Assembly: GCF_964204865.1 (NCBI RefSeq)
Contig: NC_135260.1
Span: forward strand, 6,386,001 to 6,450,000
Length of the DNA: 64,000 bases
Direction of reading: 5' to 3'
Source of the DNA: Styela clava
Lineage: Eukaryota; Chordata; Ascidiacea; Stolidobranchia; Styelidae
The notes under the pieces were generated by a model that did no database searches, was not told where the DNA came from, and saw only the letters and a list, made by a program, of their open reading frames with translations. Positions 24,990-39,400 of the stretch are shown here, in pieces (within the stretch, counting starts at the first letter, position 1; the number at the start of each line of letters is the position of its first letter). Position numbers and translations under genes: made by a program.

Positions 24990-26235
24990 ATTTAATGCTC
25001 CTATTGCTCGTACATTATAAATATAAAGGACTTGCTTTGTACTGGGATTTTTAACTCGCGATGCTACAAAACGTACAAGTCATTTTTCTGTATGCATTTG
25101 AATATGAATAATCATATTTTCACGATTTATAGAATTAATTAGAGCGAGTAAACGTCAGGATGTAAATCCTTGCACGAATTGAATGTTAATGAATAAATGT
25201 AATTACTTTTTTGCTATTATAAAACTTATTGTGTCAATTCGTTTTAATACTCCCCACCTTTTCTATCAATGCCCTCCACACTGTAAACACGGGGTTATCT
25301 AGGACTCTAGGTCACCTTCAAAAATCCTCACACTAATTTCCGAACCAGAACTTACTTAAAGTGATCCTATTGAAATGGGGAATTCCCCCCCCCCCCCCCA
25401 TCCATCGGTTGGTCTTATGGCTCATTAACCTCTACTATATAATCTCTGGTAATCGGTGTTAGTTAGATATTTCATACGGTACTCATTGTTAATATATATC
25501 AGTAGTTTCAAAACTATAAAATTCAAACTTTTTTGATTACATATTAGAACCTAGTGTGTTGCTGCTCGATAACCAGCTTTGGTTCCCCGCGACTTCCCTT
25601 CCCCCCCTGTGTAAATTATCATTTTCTTGTAATTTGTGCTTGTCAAATATGTAATTTAAAAATATTGAAATTTAAAATTTGGAATCTATTGTTTTTGGCG
25701 GTGAGTACCGTACTAGTTATCTAACTAAAATCGCTTACTAGAGGTGGTAAATTTCTAGAGATTGCAATGATGAGCCAAAAGATCAACTGCCGGTTGGGGA
25801 GTTTTCCAATTCAGATGAGATAATTGAAATGCCGTTCCGAAAATTAGTACGGAGAATTTTGAAGGTGACTTAGCAACCCACCTGGTTAAAGTGTGAAGTG
25901 AAGATGGTGCCATTGTTGCTGATATAAATGGCTTGCTTTGGACTGAGTTCTTTAACTCGCATTATTTACCTATAGTAGAATTTTCAGCGCTGCATGTGCA
26001 TGGAATTTTTTTTGAATACATTCGAATATGAATTATGAGTTTTTCGTAAAATTTACCAAAGCAGGAGAACGTCGGGATGTAAATCTTGTAGTAATTGCCA
26101 ACGGGGCTTTCAAAATTTAACTCAAGCTTTATAAAGGTAGTATATATATATATATATATCGTCAAGAGCCACATTACCAACCGCGTGAGACTTTTTGTTG
26201 TAATTTCAATCTTATTAAAAAGCTTATTGTGCACG
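24990..26235 (+). repeat. Diverged direct duplication (~915-bp offset)
   Basis: Segments at about 25010-25235 and 25925-26235 share ordered blocks: 'ataaa.gacttgctttg.actg', 'tttaactcgc', 'catttgaatatgaat', 'gtaaacgtc.ggatgtaaatc' and 'aaacttattgtg'. The stretch between them has a 15-C tract (25385-25399) and no gene. A (TA)n run is at 26141-26159. Confidence 0.5.
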
Positions 26236-26525
26236 GCTTTTTCATCGCAAAACCACTAACTAAAAATCTATATTCCCTATGGAATAGCTTTTATCTTGTT
26301 ACAAAAATCTCGAATAATTCAATCCAACTTTCGTCTACGATCTACATCGGTCATTTAAATTTTAAAAGTTAGACGATAATGGCATTCACCCACAGGCTAT
26401 TTAAGCATTTCCTTAAACGAGTGACTGTAGGTTTGTGTTTATATATATTCACATAACTGAATATTAGTAGGGAAGCATGCAGCGTATATACGATTCGGTT
26501 TGTGTTGAAGATTTAGGTATACTTA

Positions 26526-26755
26526 TGAGTACTCCTGACGTATGCGAATCAAGATGGCGGACACCGGAACGTAGTATGTGTACCAGGTTAGGCCATAATT
26601 TTATTCCAATTTCCCTTGTTTTAGTTCTATTACGAGTTCGGGGACTAGCCAAGTGACTCCCGGAGTATTTGTGCCTGAAATTATGGCCTAATCTGGTGCA
26701 CATACTACGTTCCGGTGTCCGCCATCTCGGTTCATATACTCCTGCAGTACCCAAG
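26526..26755. mobile_element. Palindromic MITE, complete copy
   Basis: Left arm 'caagatggcggacaccgg', 'acgtagtatgtgtaccaggt'. The right arm is the mirror, 'acatactacgttccggtgtc', 'cgccatctcggttcat'. Core with 'actagccaagtgactcccgg'. Open frames across it are an accident of the hairpin. Confidence 0.85.
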
Positions 26756-27471
26756 CACATACGAATAAGCATAAGCTTGTTGCCAGATTCGAAATAGGTA
26801 GTATCATCAATGCGATATAGGCAGGTACAAACAATAAACCACGAATACGCTTCATTTATGCACCGAACCTCGGCAATTATCTTTAGGTAAGTAGACAACA
26901 AATATTGAGCGCTTTTCTCAGCAGAGTTAAGTTTGTTTAGCTATTATAACGTTATTCACCAGACTCGACGTATATTTGCATTATGACATGTGCGTTGTTA
27001 CACAGTAAGTCTAGGGACAGCCAGACAGCGATCGAAGACTGAATGGCAGTAACTATATTAGTATAATAGGCTTGAAAAACGTCAATTTATGTTGTCCATT
27101 ATAACAATGAAACGTATGATAATAACGCTATGAATGACACTTATGGTTGTACCCAACACAAAGATGCCACACGATACGACAGCGATAAAGGGAAATGTTT
27201 TTGATAGAAACAAGCTGTACAGACTAATGTGGTTAAGCGTAATAGACACTTAGCGAGAATTAGATAGCGCTTTATACAGTACATACACAAGAATATCAGC
27301 AACAATAATGCTATTATATATGATGGGGAAAATGCATATTCGAAGCTAAGCGTAGTGTCATTGAAGTTCGCAGCAAAGCGAGTGCAAAAAGCAATATATA
27401 ATATATATCTGGTAGAATTATTTCAAAGTATTTTTGTTTCGTATAACATATAAATTGAAGTGTTTGCTAAA
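26756..27471 (+). other. 5' flank of the dehydrogenase gene
   Basis: No reading frame supported. The sequence just upstream of 27472 is AT-rich with 'gcaatatataatatatatct' near 27393, a possible TATA-like region; this is only a suggestion. Confidence 0.3.
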
Positions 27472-30400
27472 ATGTCGCTGAAAGTCGCGAGAGTAATATT
27501 CACCGGAGCAGATCACGATCCAAAATTTATTTTTGAACGGCGAGAAGAACTGCCCAATGTCGAAGAAGGCGAAGTCTTGGTTCGAATTAGATTGGCAACT
27601 ATTTGTGGATCGGATTTACATACAATAAGCGGTGAGTGGACTTTGAGATGGAGCATGGTCGTAACTTTTATCTTGACGCTTTCAACTTCCAAAAATACCC
27701 GTGGACCGGTGCGCATAATTGTGGCGAGTTCGAATTTAGTCTTGTGCGAATTCAAATCCAAATTACCGTGACACTCACTCGTGACGGTGCTATGTCGGTA
27801 TTCGATCTGATGTGTTGTCTCCGTGATTTTAGTAGAGTTACAAAACGAATTCTATGTGAATGTCTTCATCAGATTAAATGTATACCAAAGTGGCACGCCC
27901 GTGTCGATATAACCGGTTCTCAAATTATAAACTGTATCTGAAAACGTTTTAAGACTAACTAGCCGAGTTCTATTGAACTGAAATGTCACTGTTTTTACGA
28001 AGTATTCAGCAATATTCCCGGTTTATTTATCTACATATTAAATCATTCAGATTTGTTCTCAGAGTACAAGACTTTAAAAATTCTCCTAGTTATTTGTTTT
28101 CAAATTGGAAAAACCATAAAATTTCAATCATTTAGTCCTACTATATGTTGTCTTTTACCTCGATCGCTTTTGCGAAAACAATTTGAATTTGGAAGCCAAC
28201 AAATAAATTCTTAGCATCATTGATGCAATATTATTTTTCCCAAAAATTATGGTAAATCCCTTTTTAAAAATTGGAATTTTCGTCATATATATAACTTTCT
28301 TGAACAAATACCAATGTTGAATTTAAATCAAATTGATCATTAAAATCACATTTCTTGCTCGCAATGCCATGGAAATTACATTATTGCCAAAAATCACGGT
28401 AAATTGATCGCTTTTAAAAAATTGCAATTCTCGCCAATACAACCTTCTGGAACAAATACTAATGTTGGGTTTACAAGAAGTCAAATTTATCGTAAAAAAT
28501 CAAATTTCTCGCTCGCAAGATCATGAAATTACATTATTGAAATGTCAAATCGATAAATTACTCCTGCGTACTGCTAAAAACCAGTACATAGTTTACTTCA
28601 CCTGTAGTGTTAAAATTCACGTAATTCAAAGTATTTTCATAATACTTTTTTCTGAACGCTTTGATCGTGAAAATATTTTCGTTGTTTATCGATTATGCTA
28701 CTTTTAGCGTGAACTATCATGATTCAAGCGTTAGAGAAGTACAGACAGCATTGACCTTGGCTACGAAGCACTTGCGTTAAAATAAATGCATTTTTCAAAG
28801 TAATAAATTAATGAAACTCGACAACATACTATCAGACCAAAATGTAAGATAATTGGTCGATAAAAATGATTAGTTGCATTGGTATTAAAATAGTTTGATA
28901 AACAATTTTGGGAATTTCGATTATATAGATGTTTACAGTCCTTTTTTGGATTCCAAATATCGTTACTTATTTTGTCTGTGGCTTTGTAATCTAATTCCTT
29001 CATTTTTCATGTCAAAGTTTTATTTGGCATTGTCCAATGCCAGACATGCATGCTATTGGCAGTGATAAATAAAAATCTATCAAATCCCGCTTTAAAAAAG
29101 TGAATTCATGTATTGATTTTTGTACGCCGGCATTTTAGATAAAAGTATGGTAAATGACTAAGTAAGATAAATGACTAATTTTACTGCGTTGTTGATCTTC
29201 GAATAAGCGCACGTCGAAGAAAATTGAAAATGAATTTCCGCCTTGAAAATAGTGGCGTTCCCACCAACACAAGATGTTTGCGAGGTCATTAGAATTTTCC
29301 AAATTTACACAATCCTTGTTCCAACAGGAAGCATAATATGTAGTTGTCGCAAGTTTTCCTCGGAAATAGACGAAGGTTTTCCGCCTTGAAAATAGTGGCG
29401 TTCCCACCAACACAAGATGTTTGCGAGGTCATTAGAATCTTCCAAATTTACACAATTCTTGTTCCAACAGGAAGCATAATATGTAGTTGTCGCAAGTTTT
29501 CCTCGGAAATAGGCGATGGTTTTCTGATTTATCACACTTTTTGGGCATGGTTTGTCTACAGAAAAATAGACTACTCAAAGCAATGGCATACACCAGTGGT
29601 CGGCAACCACCAGATCCCGCATTAAATAGTATCACCGGTACCCATGTTTTTGGAGATTCAACCAGTGTTCCATCTAAAGTGTGCGCGTGTGCGCGCGCAC
29701 ACAGCTTTCAGAGGCCGCGCACACGCATAGGTTTACTGCGCACAGACGTATTTCGATGTAATGTAACAATATGCTCGGTTGGCAGGTTGAGAAAGTTTGT
29801 TGTTGGCCCACTTATTACCCGGTTAGAACGCCAAAATTTCTTCATTGGTTTTTGCACGAATATTAGTCATTTCCAAAAAAGTGCGCACACATACTACAAA
29901 AAATTAGAGGGAACATTGGTTTCAACATCAAATTTCTAACGCGTATAATTTACTACATTTGCTTAGTTCGTTTGTATAAAGGTGGTCCGCCACATTTTTG
30001 GTTAGGCTTTACCGGTCTGTCACTTGAAAAAGGTTGCCGACCACTGGCATACACAACACATAATAATAAAAAGCTGTCAGTATGCTAGCTAGTTTAGAAT
30101 TTAGATCATGAGGGTGTGCAACATTTTTTGTCGGCGGACCATATAATCAACTTCAGACAACTAAATAGTTTTCCTTTGCGGGATAGGCAAAAGGAGATCA
30201 TGTGGCTATTGCTTCGCCTTGCCGTAATAGGGACACTGGGCAAAACGGCGAAAGATTCAACGCAGCGACAAGAATAAAAAACATTTATGTATATTTACCC
30301 ACGTGAGATAATTTTTAAACATAAACTGTCGGATTGGAATTTTATGGGTGTGTTGACAATGGCCGCCGTGAATGGCCTGTCCGCAAACAGCCTGTAGCAC

Positions 30401-33400
30401 GCTCCTGGTTTAGATTAAATGTGTTGTATACTAGATACTTTGTAATCAGTAATTAAGTGCAATGCAGTCATTTATCAAATAATGTGCAATTGTTTGCATT
30501 TGATTAAACACATTTTGTGATTTTCAGGCAACCGTCCTGAACAGACACCACTTGTTCTTGGACATGAGGCAGTGGGAGAAATAGTTACTGATAAGAGACC
30601 TCAACCTTTGACACCAGGTTCAAGGGTCACATTTTCTATCATATCATCTTGTAGGAAATGCCAGCGATGCAGGTATAACAGTATATATAGCGTTTTTAAC
30701 GTGTATTGAGGATACATTCATAAACCACGACAGATCTAGGATTACAAACCTTTTCTAGCAGAAAAATAATTCTAATTCGATCATAGGTGCGACTCCTGTG
30801 ATAAAACCGGATGACATTCGAATTTTAATTTTGAAAGGCCTTTCAAACAAATTTTGCGAAAACTCAATTAAACTGTTATCGCCAAATTTAGGAGATTCGA
30901 AACTCTTGAATTATGATCTTGACCAATGCTTGCATATATGGCATATGCATGTATATAAAAATATAGATATTAGTAACGATGCGACAGAACGGAACTCTTA
31001 TTATACCGTAAAATTTTTAGCTGCGATTCTTGATTGAGGAAGTTGTACCAGTTATGATGTGGGTATTTATTTTTTTTTTAGATTAGAATTGCCACAAAAA
31101 TGCAAACAGTTGGAAAAGCTCGGACATTTGACTTTGAACAGGAGGTCGGGATTTCACGGTTGTTACGCAACACATGTCGTTCTCGGTTGCGGAACACACG
31201 TTTCTCTTGTCCCGTCAAAATTATCTGACCGGATGGTGGCGCCGATAAACTGTGCTCTGGCCACGATGGTGAATGCTGTGGAATGTGGCAAGTATGCGAT
31301 ATATCATTAATATATTTAAATGTTAATATGGGCACTACAAAAGTAATAGAAATTTTTAAAAAGTTCAGTACGCGACAACGATTATGGTTTTCCTGTTGAT
31401 TTCAAGAAATAGCAGGAAGTGTGTTCGAGCCTCAATATTATTTCAATTTTATGGTATTTTTAAAGGAATGTTTGTGTACGTTTCGAGGGGTATTGCTATG
31501 ATCTAATGTTAATGCAATTGATTTCCCACTTTTCAGTTTGAACACGTGAAATTGAATTTAAACCGGGATTCTAATTCGAGAAAATTTCTGATACAACTCG
31601 AAGTCACTACGTGCCCCTCTGAAAATATAAAGTCATATTGCACAATTTGCTTACACCTCTGTGCACAAGAAATAAAATTCAGCATTTATCGCCGCTAGAA
31701 ACATTATGCAAAGAATGTAGCTAAGTGTACTAAATATGAAAAAGTGCCATCCATAAGGCAGCTTCCCCATTACCAACGAATTTTAAATGCAAGATTAGGT
31801 ATTAGGCATTCAGTGTTAAAATCTAGAAGAAGTTGCACCAGTGTTTGATACTTTGAGTAAACGCTGGCACAATATTTACGTGTGCTCGTTTCAAAAGTAG
31901 ATGAATCGATTAGAAATTTATAATAATGTGGAACACTCGCTCGAAAATATTGTATGATTATTGTTTGAAAGCTTGCAAAACCGGTATGCTTTCCATTTCT
32001 TTCTTGAGAGCGTCTTTCCAGAATGATATTGTGTTTTTGTACTCCGGTCTTCCTCCGCTTTCCGTCATCATTATATAATATGATGTCATCCGCATTAAAT
32101 GGTAATATATCTTGACCCCTTTTCGATATTTGTCGGCCTTTTCGCTCATTTTAAGCTTTAACTGGAGTCCTGCGACAAGCGCAGTTAAAGCAATCAGTAC
32201 GTTTTGCAGAATCTGTAGAAAGATGAAAGAAAGCACTAATGTAAAGACGAGGAGGTTTGGAGCTCTCCATAAGTGAGCTCTCCATAAGTGTATGTACCAA
32301 TATGAAGGTAACTAATTTTGTTCGCCTACTTTACATCAAGTTGTGTGAAGGGACTGAAACCTATGGGCAGGAGGTATATTTACTTGCCTACCACCGACAG
32401 TCCCCGAACTCGTGATAGAAATAAAATAAGAAAAATCGGAAAAAATTATGGCCTAACCCTAACCCGGTACACATACTACGGGAGTACCTAAGGAGGTCGC
32501 GTAATTGTACCTGTATGACGAGGACTTGGAGCACCGATTTTGCTGAAAATATTAGCAGAAAATCGTTCATCTTTATTTAAAATTAAATAACAAAATTGTT
32601 GGTGAAATATCGGTTCCCATGGACTGAGTAATACAAAATCTAAACCCACACGCCTAATATCGTTACCAAAACATAAAAATCATTAAAAATCTGTACAAAT
32701 TTTAAAAAGGCAAAATATTCAAAATTGAATATGATGGAATCTAATAATATAAATAAAATAATATAAAAGGATGTGTTTCATCATAGAACACGTGTCCTTA
32801 ATTTTAAACGATTAAGAATAACAAACCGTTACAACTCTGTCTGAGATCCATTCTCCTCTCAGTGGCTGTATCAACATTTGCAAAACTTGTAGAAGCAAGA
32901 GTGCAAAGGTCATCATAAATGCACATCTTGAGTAAAATATTATTTTCCCTTCCCATTTTGCTGTTTTTTTCTTAAATCTTACTCGCAATCGCTTCATTAG
33001 TTCATCGTGATCCATCTGTCTTACAAAATGAGTAATTTTCAAAAACAGAGCTGTGAGAAGTCGAGAGGAAATCACATAAAAAAACTCCGAAAACGATTCC
33101 CGCCACGGGTACTCCTGTAGTATGTGAACCAAGATGGCGGACACCGGAACGTAGTATGTGTACCAGGTTAAGGTTAGGCCATAATTTTAGGTACAAATAC
33201 TACGGGAGTCACTTGGCGAGTCCCCGAACTCGTAATAAAACTAAAATAACAATTGAAATAAAATTATGGCCTAACCTTAACCTGGTGAAAAATATTTTGA
33301 GGAATAAACAAAATATAGATGTTGTAAGACATGACAATAAATAAATTAAAGGTCAAGTAAGAGGGAAATGGTCGAGTAACGTGCTGCCCTGAATGTACCT

Positions 33401-36400
33401 ACAGGAATTTACCGTGTGCCGTGTTCAATGAGTCCTTGTCGAAATCATTGGCCAAAGATCGAGTTGGCGGCACAACAATTGTACAATACTAAAAAAATCG
33501 GTAAAACAATAAGCCCAAAGAAAAACAGGAAAAATCTCAAAATAACAAAAATTAAAGCGTTAGGCGTAATTTCTTAACAATGTAACATGCAGTAATTCTG
33601 TGATGAAATAATACTATTTGACGATATAACGCGGCCCGCAACGCAAATTTACAGTCAGCGAACATTGGAATTAGCATTCGTTAAATTGTTGAAGTAGTGG
33701 AGAATGTAAAGCTATTTTTTTTATGAAAATCGGCCCAGGAATAGTTTCAGTTTTGCACCATCCGGCAGACCAAAAATATTGCGACCCCTGGTTAGACTTT
33801 AGGAGATAGGTCGCTGAATTTTCACAATTATAGCTCAACGGCTCTAGGTTGTTACTTATCATTTCAAACAATTTAAAGAAACTTACGTCATCCGGATTCG
33901 TAATTTTAATCATTCTATGTAAAGCTTTTTTCCCTTTCGAGTCAGATTTGCCACTTTCTCCTTTCCCGGGATCTTCTCCCATATTGCTTGTTTGTTTTTG
34001 AATTTCTTTGATCAAAGGTTTCAACAATGATTTATCTTTTGATTTCAGTGATTTGTCTTGCAATTGTTTTTTTAGCAAAGGCTGATCTTTTGATTTGGTA
34101 GCCGGGGTTGAAATTTTATCTGAAATCAAAGTTTTCATGGAATATATTCAAAGAATAATATTCAAAAAGATTCAGCAAGTTTTTACTATAAATATTTAAT
34201 ACTAATCTAAGATATTCTTATGGTATCAAGATTTTTGAACGCCGTTATTTTGATACTTCATAAAGCTGACGGTTTACTTTTTAATTGCCCATTTAAAATG
34301 AATCCAAGGAATGAAAACCCGGAAGTTTGCAGAAGATTTCTGACAGATTTAATTATGTTTCCATTTTTTGTACCGACATTTTATTTATTTCGTGCATTGG
34401 TACGACTTTGTAATCGGAAAGGTAAAATGTGCAATATCGGAATTTCAATAATCGGAATCGGTTGATTTTGAAAATACCAAATATGTATAGGAAATTATCG
34501 TAATCTTAAATTCGAAATCGCTGTTTTGCGATACGTTCGGGCATAATACATCAAATATATTATCTACGTTCAACGTTCATGGTACCGAAAAGATAATGAA
34601 GTTAGTCTTAAGGGTGCTTGGATGAAATTGCGCCCAAACACCTCTACAAACTCTTCTGAAATGACTTTTATATGTAAAAAACAAAGGTACTTCTGTATAG
34701 TATGTGAACCAAGATGGCGGAAGCCGGGACGTAGTATGTGTACCAGATCAGGGTATAGGCGAATATTTTATTCCAATAATGAGTTCGGGGTCTAGCCAAG
34801 TGACTCCCGTATTATTTGTACCTGACCCTAATCTGGTACACATACTACGTTCCACTGTCCGCCATCTTGGTTTGCATACTACAGGAGTTCCAAATCAAAT
34901 GTTTTCCAGATACCAAGATGGCGCACAACCTGAACATAGTAGTTGTACCAGGTTAGGGTTCAGGTTGTGCGCCATCTTGGTGCACATACTTCGGTAGCGC
35001 CAGATCTATTATTTATTAGGTTAATAATAAAGCGTGAATATTGCTAGATTCATTATCCGTTGTAGATATCGCCTATTTCTATGCATTTAATTTGGCGATA
35101 AATGCTTAATTCGTATCTATCCTCGGCGTGACTTGAATAAATTAACAATCACGAGTTTTTTTTATAATGTCAAGACTATACCATGATTTACTCACCACCA
35201 CTTGAAGTGCATATGGGTATCTTGACAACTGTTTGTTGATGTTCCGTTGCCTCAAGTTGTTTCGGTTGTTTATGTTCAAGTTTAGGTTTTGCAGCCTGAG
35301 TAGCAGTGCTCGGAGGCAATGCCTGATGAACTGTTTTTTCACTTAGTTGTTGCCGAAGCAATGCTTTCTCGTCTTTCACTGGCTCCGATATGCGTGATCG
35401 CGTCTGTTCCTGCGCTGAAGTTAATTTTGTTTGCACTTTAGCCTCTGTTATTTTAGAAATTACTGTTTTATGTGTCGACTTTGAGGACTCGACCTGTTGT
35501 GATTGCGGTTGTGTTAGCGCAGCGCCCTGTGTAGAACTTGATGTTGATTGCTTTTCTTGTGATTGAGGTATTTTTTGTTTCTGCTCAGTGGATTCCAATT
35601 TCGAATGTGCTTGTTGCGACAATTCTTTCTGCAGGTGTTCCAGTCCAGATGATAGCTGAGGCTGGTTAGGATTTTGTGTTTCTTGTTGTGAATCTTTTGG
35701 TATTGTCTGAACTCGTTTATCACCTTCAGAATATTTAAAACAATAGTGCAATGCCCAAATATATGGGCACGAAAGCCAAAGGTCGGGTATAGGAATTCCC
35801 ACGCGCATATTAAAAGTGTTCCCATTAGGTTAATTGAAATGGAGAATTTTGGGCAAAAGAAAATGTCCCATTTAAAATCAGAGAAATTTAATCTAAAATG
35901 AAATACATATTCTCCTAGTTGATTCAAATATCATTGACAACCAAAACTCGTGGTATTTGTATCGGACGAATATGTACTTAGTAATAATATAAGGGGTGCT
36001 GAACTATACTGATGAAAAGCGGCGGTCGTGAAATGTTTAAATGGCATTTCACTGTAATTCAATACTGTCAAAAGATGTCAGTCGTTGAATGCTTTAAGTA
36101 GCATTTCATTTTAACTTCTGTTAATTTTGCGTTACTTTTTTAACACTCGTATCATGCAACGTAGTAATATGTTGTGATTCAAAGCAAAAACCTTACCGCT
36201 CATTCCCACGCTGTTTTCAGATCATCTTTCTGTTATTTCAATGCAAATTTGGAACATATTAGATTATAATCACTTATATTGGTAAAATTTGAATTGGGAA
36301 GCTGATATTAAATTATTATTATGGTAACAAAAACAGATGTAAAATTATGGTATTTCCTTTCTGTGTATATCAGTATAAACAATATGCTGTTTAATATTCA

Positions 36401-39400
36401 TCTAAACGACTTTAAATCCGTAAACCCGCGAAACAAATTCTTAATAGTTATGATTTCCATAAACATGCCCACAAAACAGAATATAGAAATCATTTAGCAA
36501 TTTTGTGTTCTGCAAAATGTAATCGCTATTTCAAAAAGATACCAAGCGATGCAGATAGTTGTGTTGCCATGATAATGTCGGCGAAGTTATAGATTGAATA
36601 TAAATTTTAGGTAACAACCAAAGACTCCTATACTATGGGGGCGAGTGAAGTTACTCACACTGTGAAATATACTGCATTCTTCCTTACACATCTTAAGATA
36701 GTATACTCAAACTCACTCGCCAGGAATCTCAATATTGCAATTTGTTATCGTGAAGAAATTGATAAAATATGGACAAACGTACAAATAAAAAAATTAATGA
36801 CTGCCAGAAGACTATTCGCTACAAGTGGGTTACGTTAAAGTTTTATAAAAGTCATCGTGTAATTTTAGATATGTATCAGTCGTAGATCCCCTTCATCTAT
36901 AAAACCGCTCTGTTCTCTACACAATATGCCCTTTTTCGATAAACCACTTTATCCAGCGAACTATCGCTCGTTACGTTAAATTATATCATCACCCTTTGAC
37001 CAACGAGATAACGCATTGCGAGAAAAAGCGTTCAAGAATTTACTGAATACGGGATTTGACTTCAGAATTGGATACAAAGTTCACACTTTAGGATTTAGAT
37101 TAATTCAGTATTATATCATCGTCACCATCCTTCCTGTATTCTGAATACACGTTGAAATATAGTATCGGATTGAAGATTAAAAGAAATATTTTTTTTATTG
37201 GGTATCTCTTTTACATATATATAAACAATAAATTCTACCTTGCGGGGTAATGCACGTTCGCATACACGTTTTGCTGAAAATTTCACTAAAATATACAATT
37301 TTTGGAAAATAGAACATTTTTACAAATAAGCAGTAGAAATCGCGTAATATTTTTATGTATATATTAGTTTAATATTTTTGATTATGAAAAGTTTTCAATA
37401 AATTGATGACAAACGTTATATCTTTTATCGCAGAGAAATCATTGCAATTGAAATTAGGTACCCTATCTTCAATGCAAATGGGGATATATTAGGGGAATCG
37501 TGACGAATCAACTCTATAATTACGGAGCTAGGCTAAAATATTTAATATATACTAAGATCGTTGAAATCCTGGTAAAACTGCAGTTTATATGCAAGTTATA
37601 TTGCCCTCTTGTATTTTTATATTTCCGAATAAAGCTAAGCGTTTCAATTTCTTCTGTATTGAGCTTCATAAAAATGTAGCCTGCAATGCGTTTGCTGAAT
37701 TGCGGAAATGTTAGTCGCGTACGACTTTTCGGGTCGGTTACAATTTTGAGTTTTCAAAAATGGGCTCTATGACACATTGTGTCGAGACTATATGAGAACA
37801 TCAGCTTCATTTGAACTTTAAAGAATGATTCCCAATCTCTCGTGATACATTCCCTTTATTTAAATTTTTCATTCTACTTCAGTAGAGCCTAACCAGCCAA
37901 AATCATTTTTTTGAGGGGGTATGTGTGGCCTTTTTTTCTTTTTTATATAATGACGTAATACGACGCTTACCCATGCATTGAGCCTGCACGTTATACAGTT
38001 TTTATTTGTTTGTTCACTCTTTAGTGGATCGCTAGATAATGATGAGTACTCCAAATAATGTTCTGTTTGAAGGGTGCACAAACATGTATTACAATAATAG
38101 GTACTCCCTGTAGTATGTGTGCCAGGTTAGGGTTAGGACATAATTTTATTCCGATTTTTCTTAATTTAGTTATATTACGAGTCCAGGACTGTCTGTGTTA
38201 GCCAAGTGAATATACTCACTGCCCATCGGCCTCAGTCCCTTTGAACAACTTGATGTGAAGTAGGCGAACAAAATTGGTTACCTCCATATTGGTACACGTA
38301 CTTCTGGAGCGCCCAATAATATACCATTCAAGTATAACATATGAGTAATACTATACAAAGACATCAAGTAAAATTTTATTCGAAAAGAAACAAAATTCCT
38401 ACCCACAAAAAACTCATTCTCCGGTTGTAGAATGTTGATTTAGCGGGTTACTCTGTTGGCAACTTTTCTAATATTAAATATCCATACATTTTTTCCTTTC
38501 TTTCAGGACAAATGTACAAGACAAAACAGCTCTGGTATTGGGAGCAGGTCTACTCGGAATATACGGGTGCGCTCTATTGCGAGACAACGGATATGATGAA
38601 GTATTCTGCTGTGACATAGACCGAAATCGTTTGAAATTTGTTTCCAAATTCGGAGGAAAGGCGATCTGCCCAGAGGACTTCTTAGATGATGAATTTTTAG
38701 GTAACTGGAGAGTTTTTTCCAGTTTTCAAGTAAATGATTTTATGAATAACATTTGAAAAATAATTCATTCTGAAGGGGATAACTGAAAATGACAAAAAAA
38801 GTTAAGTGATTGATGCTATAAATCTCTGAGGAGACTAGCAATCCTATATCACGCATAATTATCCTCCGCGTGATTCAAGTTTGCTAACCCAAATAGGTGT
38901 AGACCTAACCAAAAAGGTAATTGGAATTCTGGAGTAGATAAAAAAATTTACTGTTTTTTTCTCTAAGGCAGGGGTCGGCAACCTTTTATCGCCTGCAGAA
39001 CAAAATTAAAGGTTGCAAGTCATTGGCGGGCCGCACATATTTTTAAACAGTTAAAAACCGAATGGAAGATCAATGAATCACATTTTTTCATACAGATCCG
39101 ACGTTAAATTTTAGGCAGCGCGCGAAGACTGTCATTCGAATATTATCTGCACCATTTGGACTCGGCATCAACTTTTCCACGTTTTGTTGCCATTTGTCTA
39201 ATTATAATTATAGGCTTATTAAACGAGAATTATATACTTGTTAGAATATAATTTAAACGTGTCTCAAATAAATTCTGTTACGTAAAGAATATAATCGGCA
39301 AAACAGTTGTTTTGTTACTATATTTCAGTGGAGCGTCGCGGGCCGGATTATATTGCTCCGCGGGCCGGATCCGGCCCGCGGGCTGTAGGTTGCCGACTCA

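Noticed and set aside
26464-26901. 145-codon minus-strand ORF
   Set aside because: About half of it is translation of the palindromic MITE at 26526-26755; similar peptides appear wherever the MITE occurs.
35514-35927. Second minus-strand ORF overlapping exon 1 of the nested gene
   Set aside because: It is the alternative frame of the Gln/Ser-rich exon; only the other frame continues in phase through the three downstream exons.
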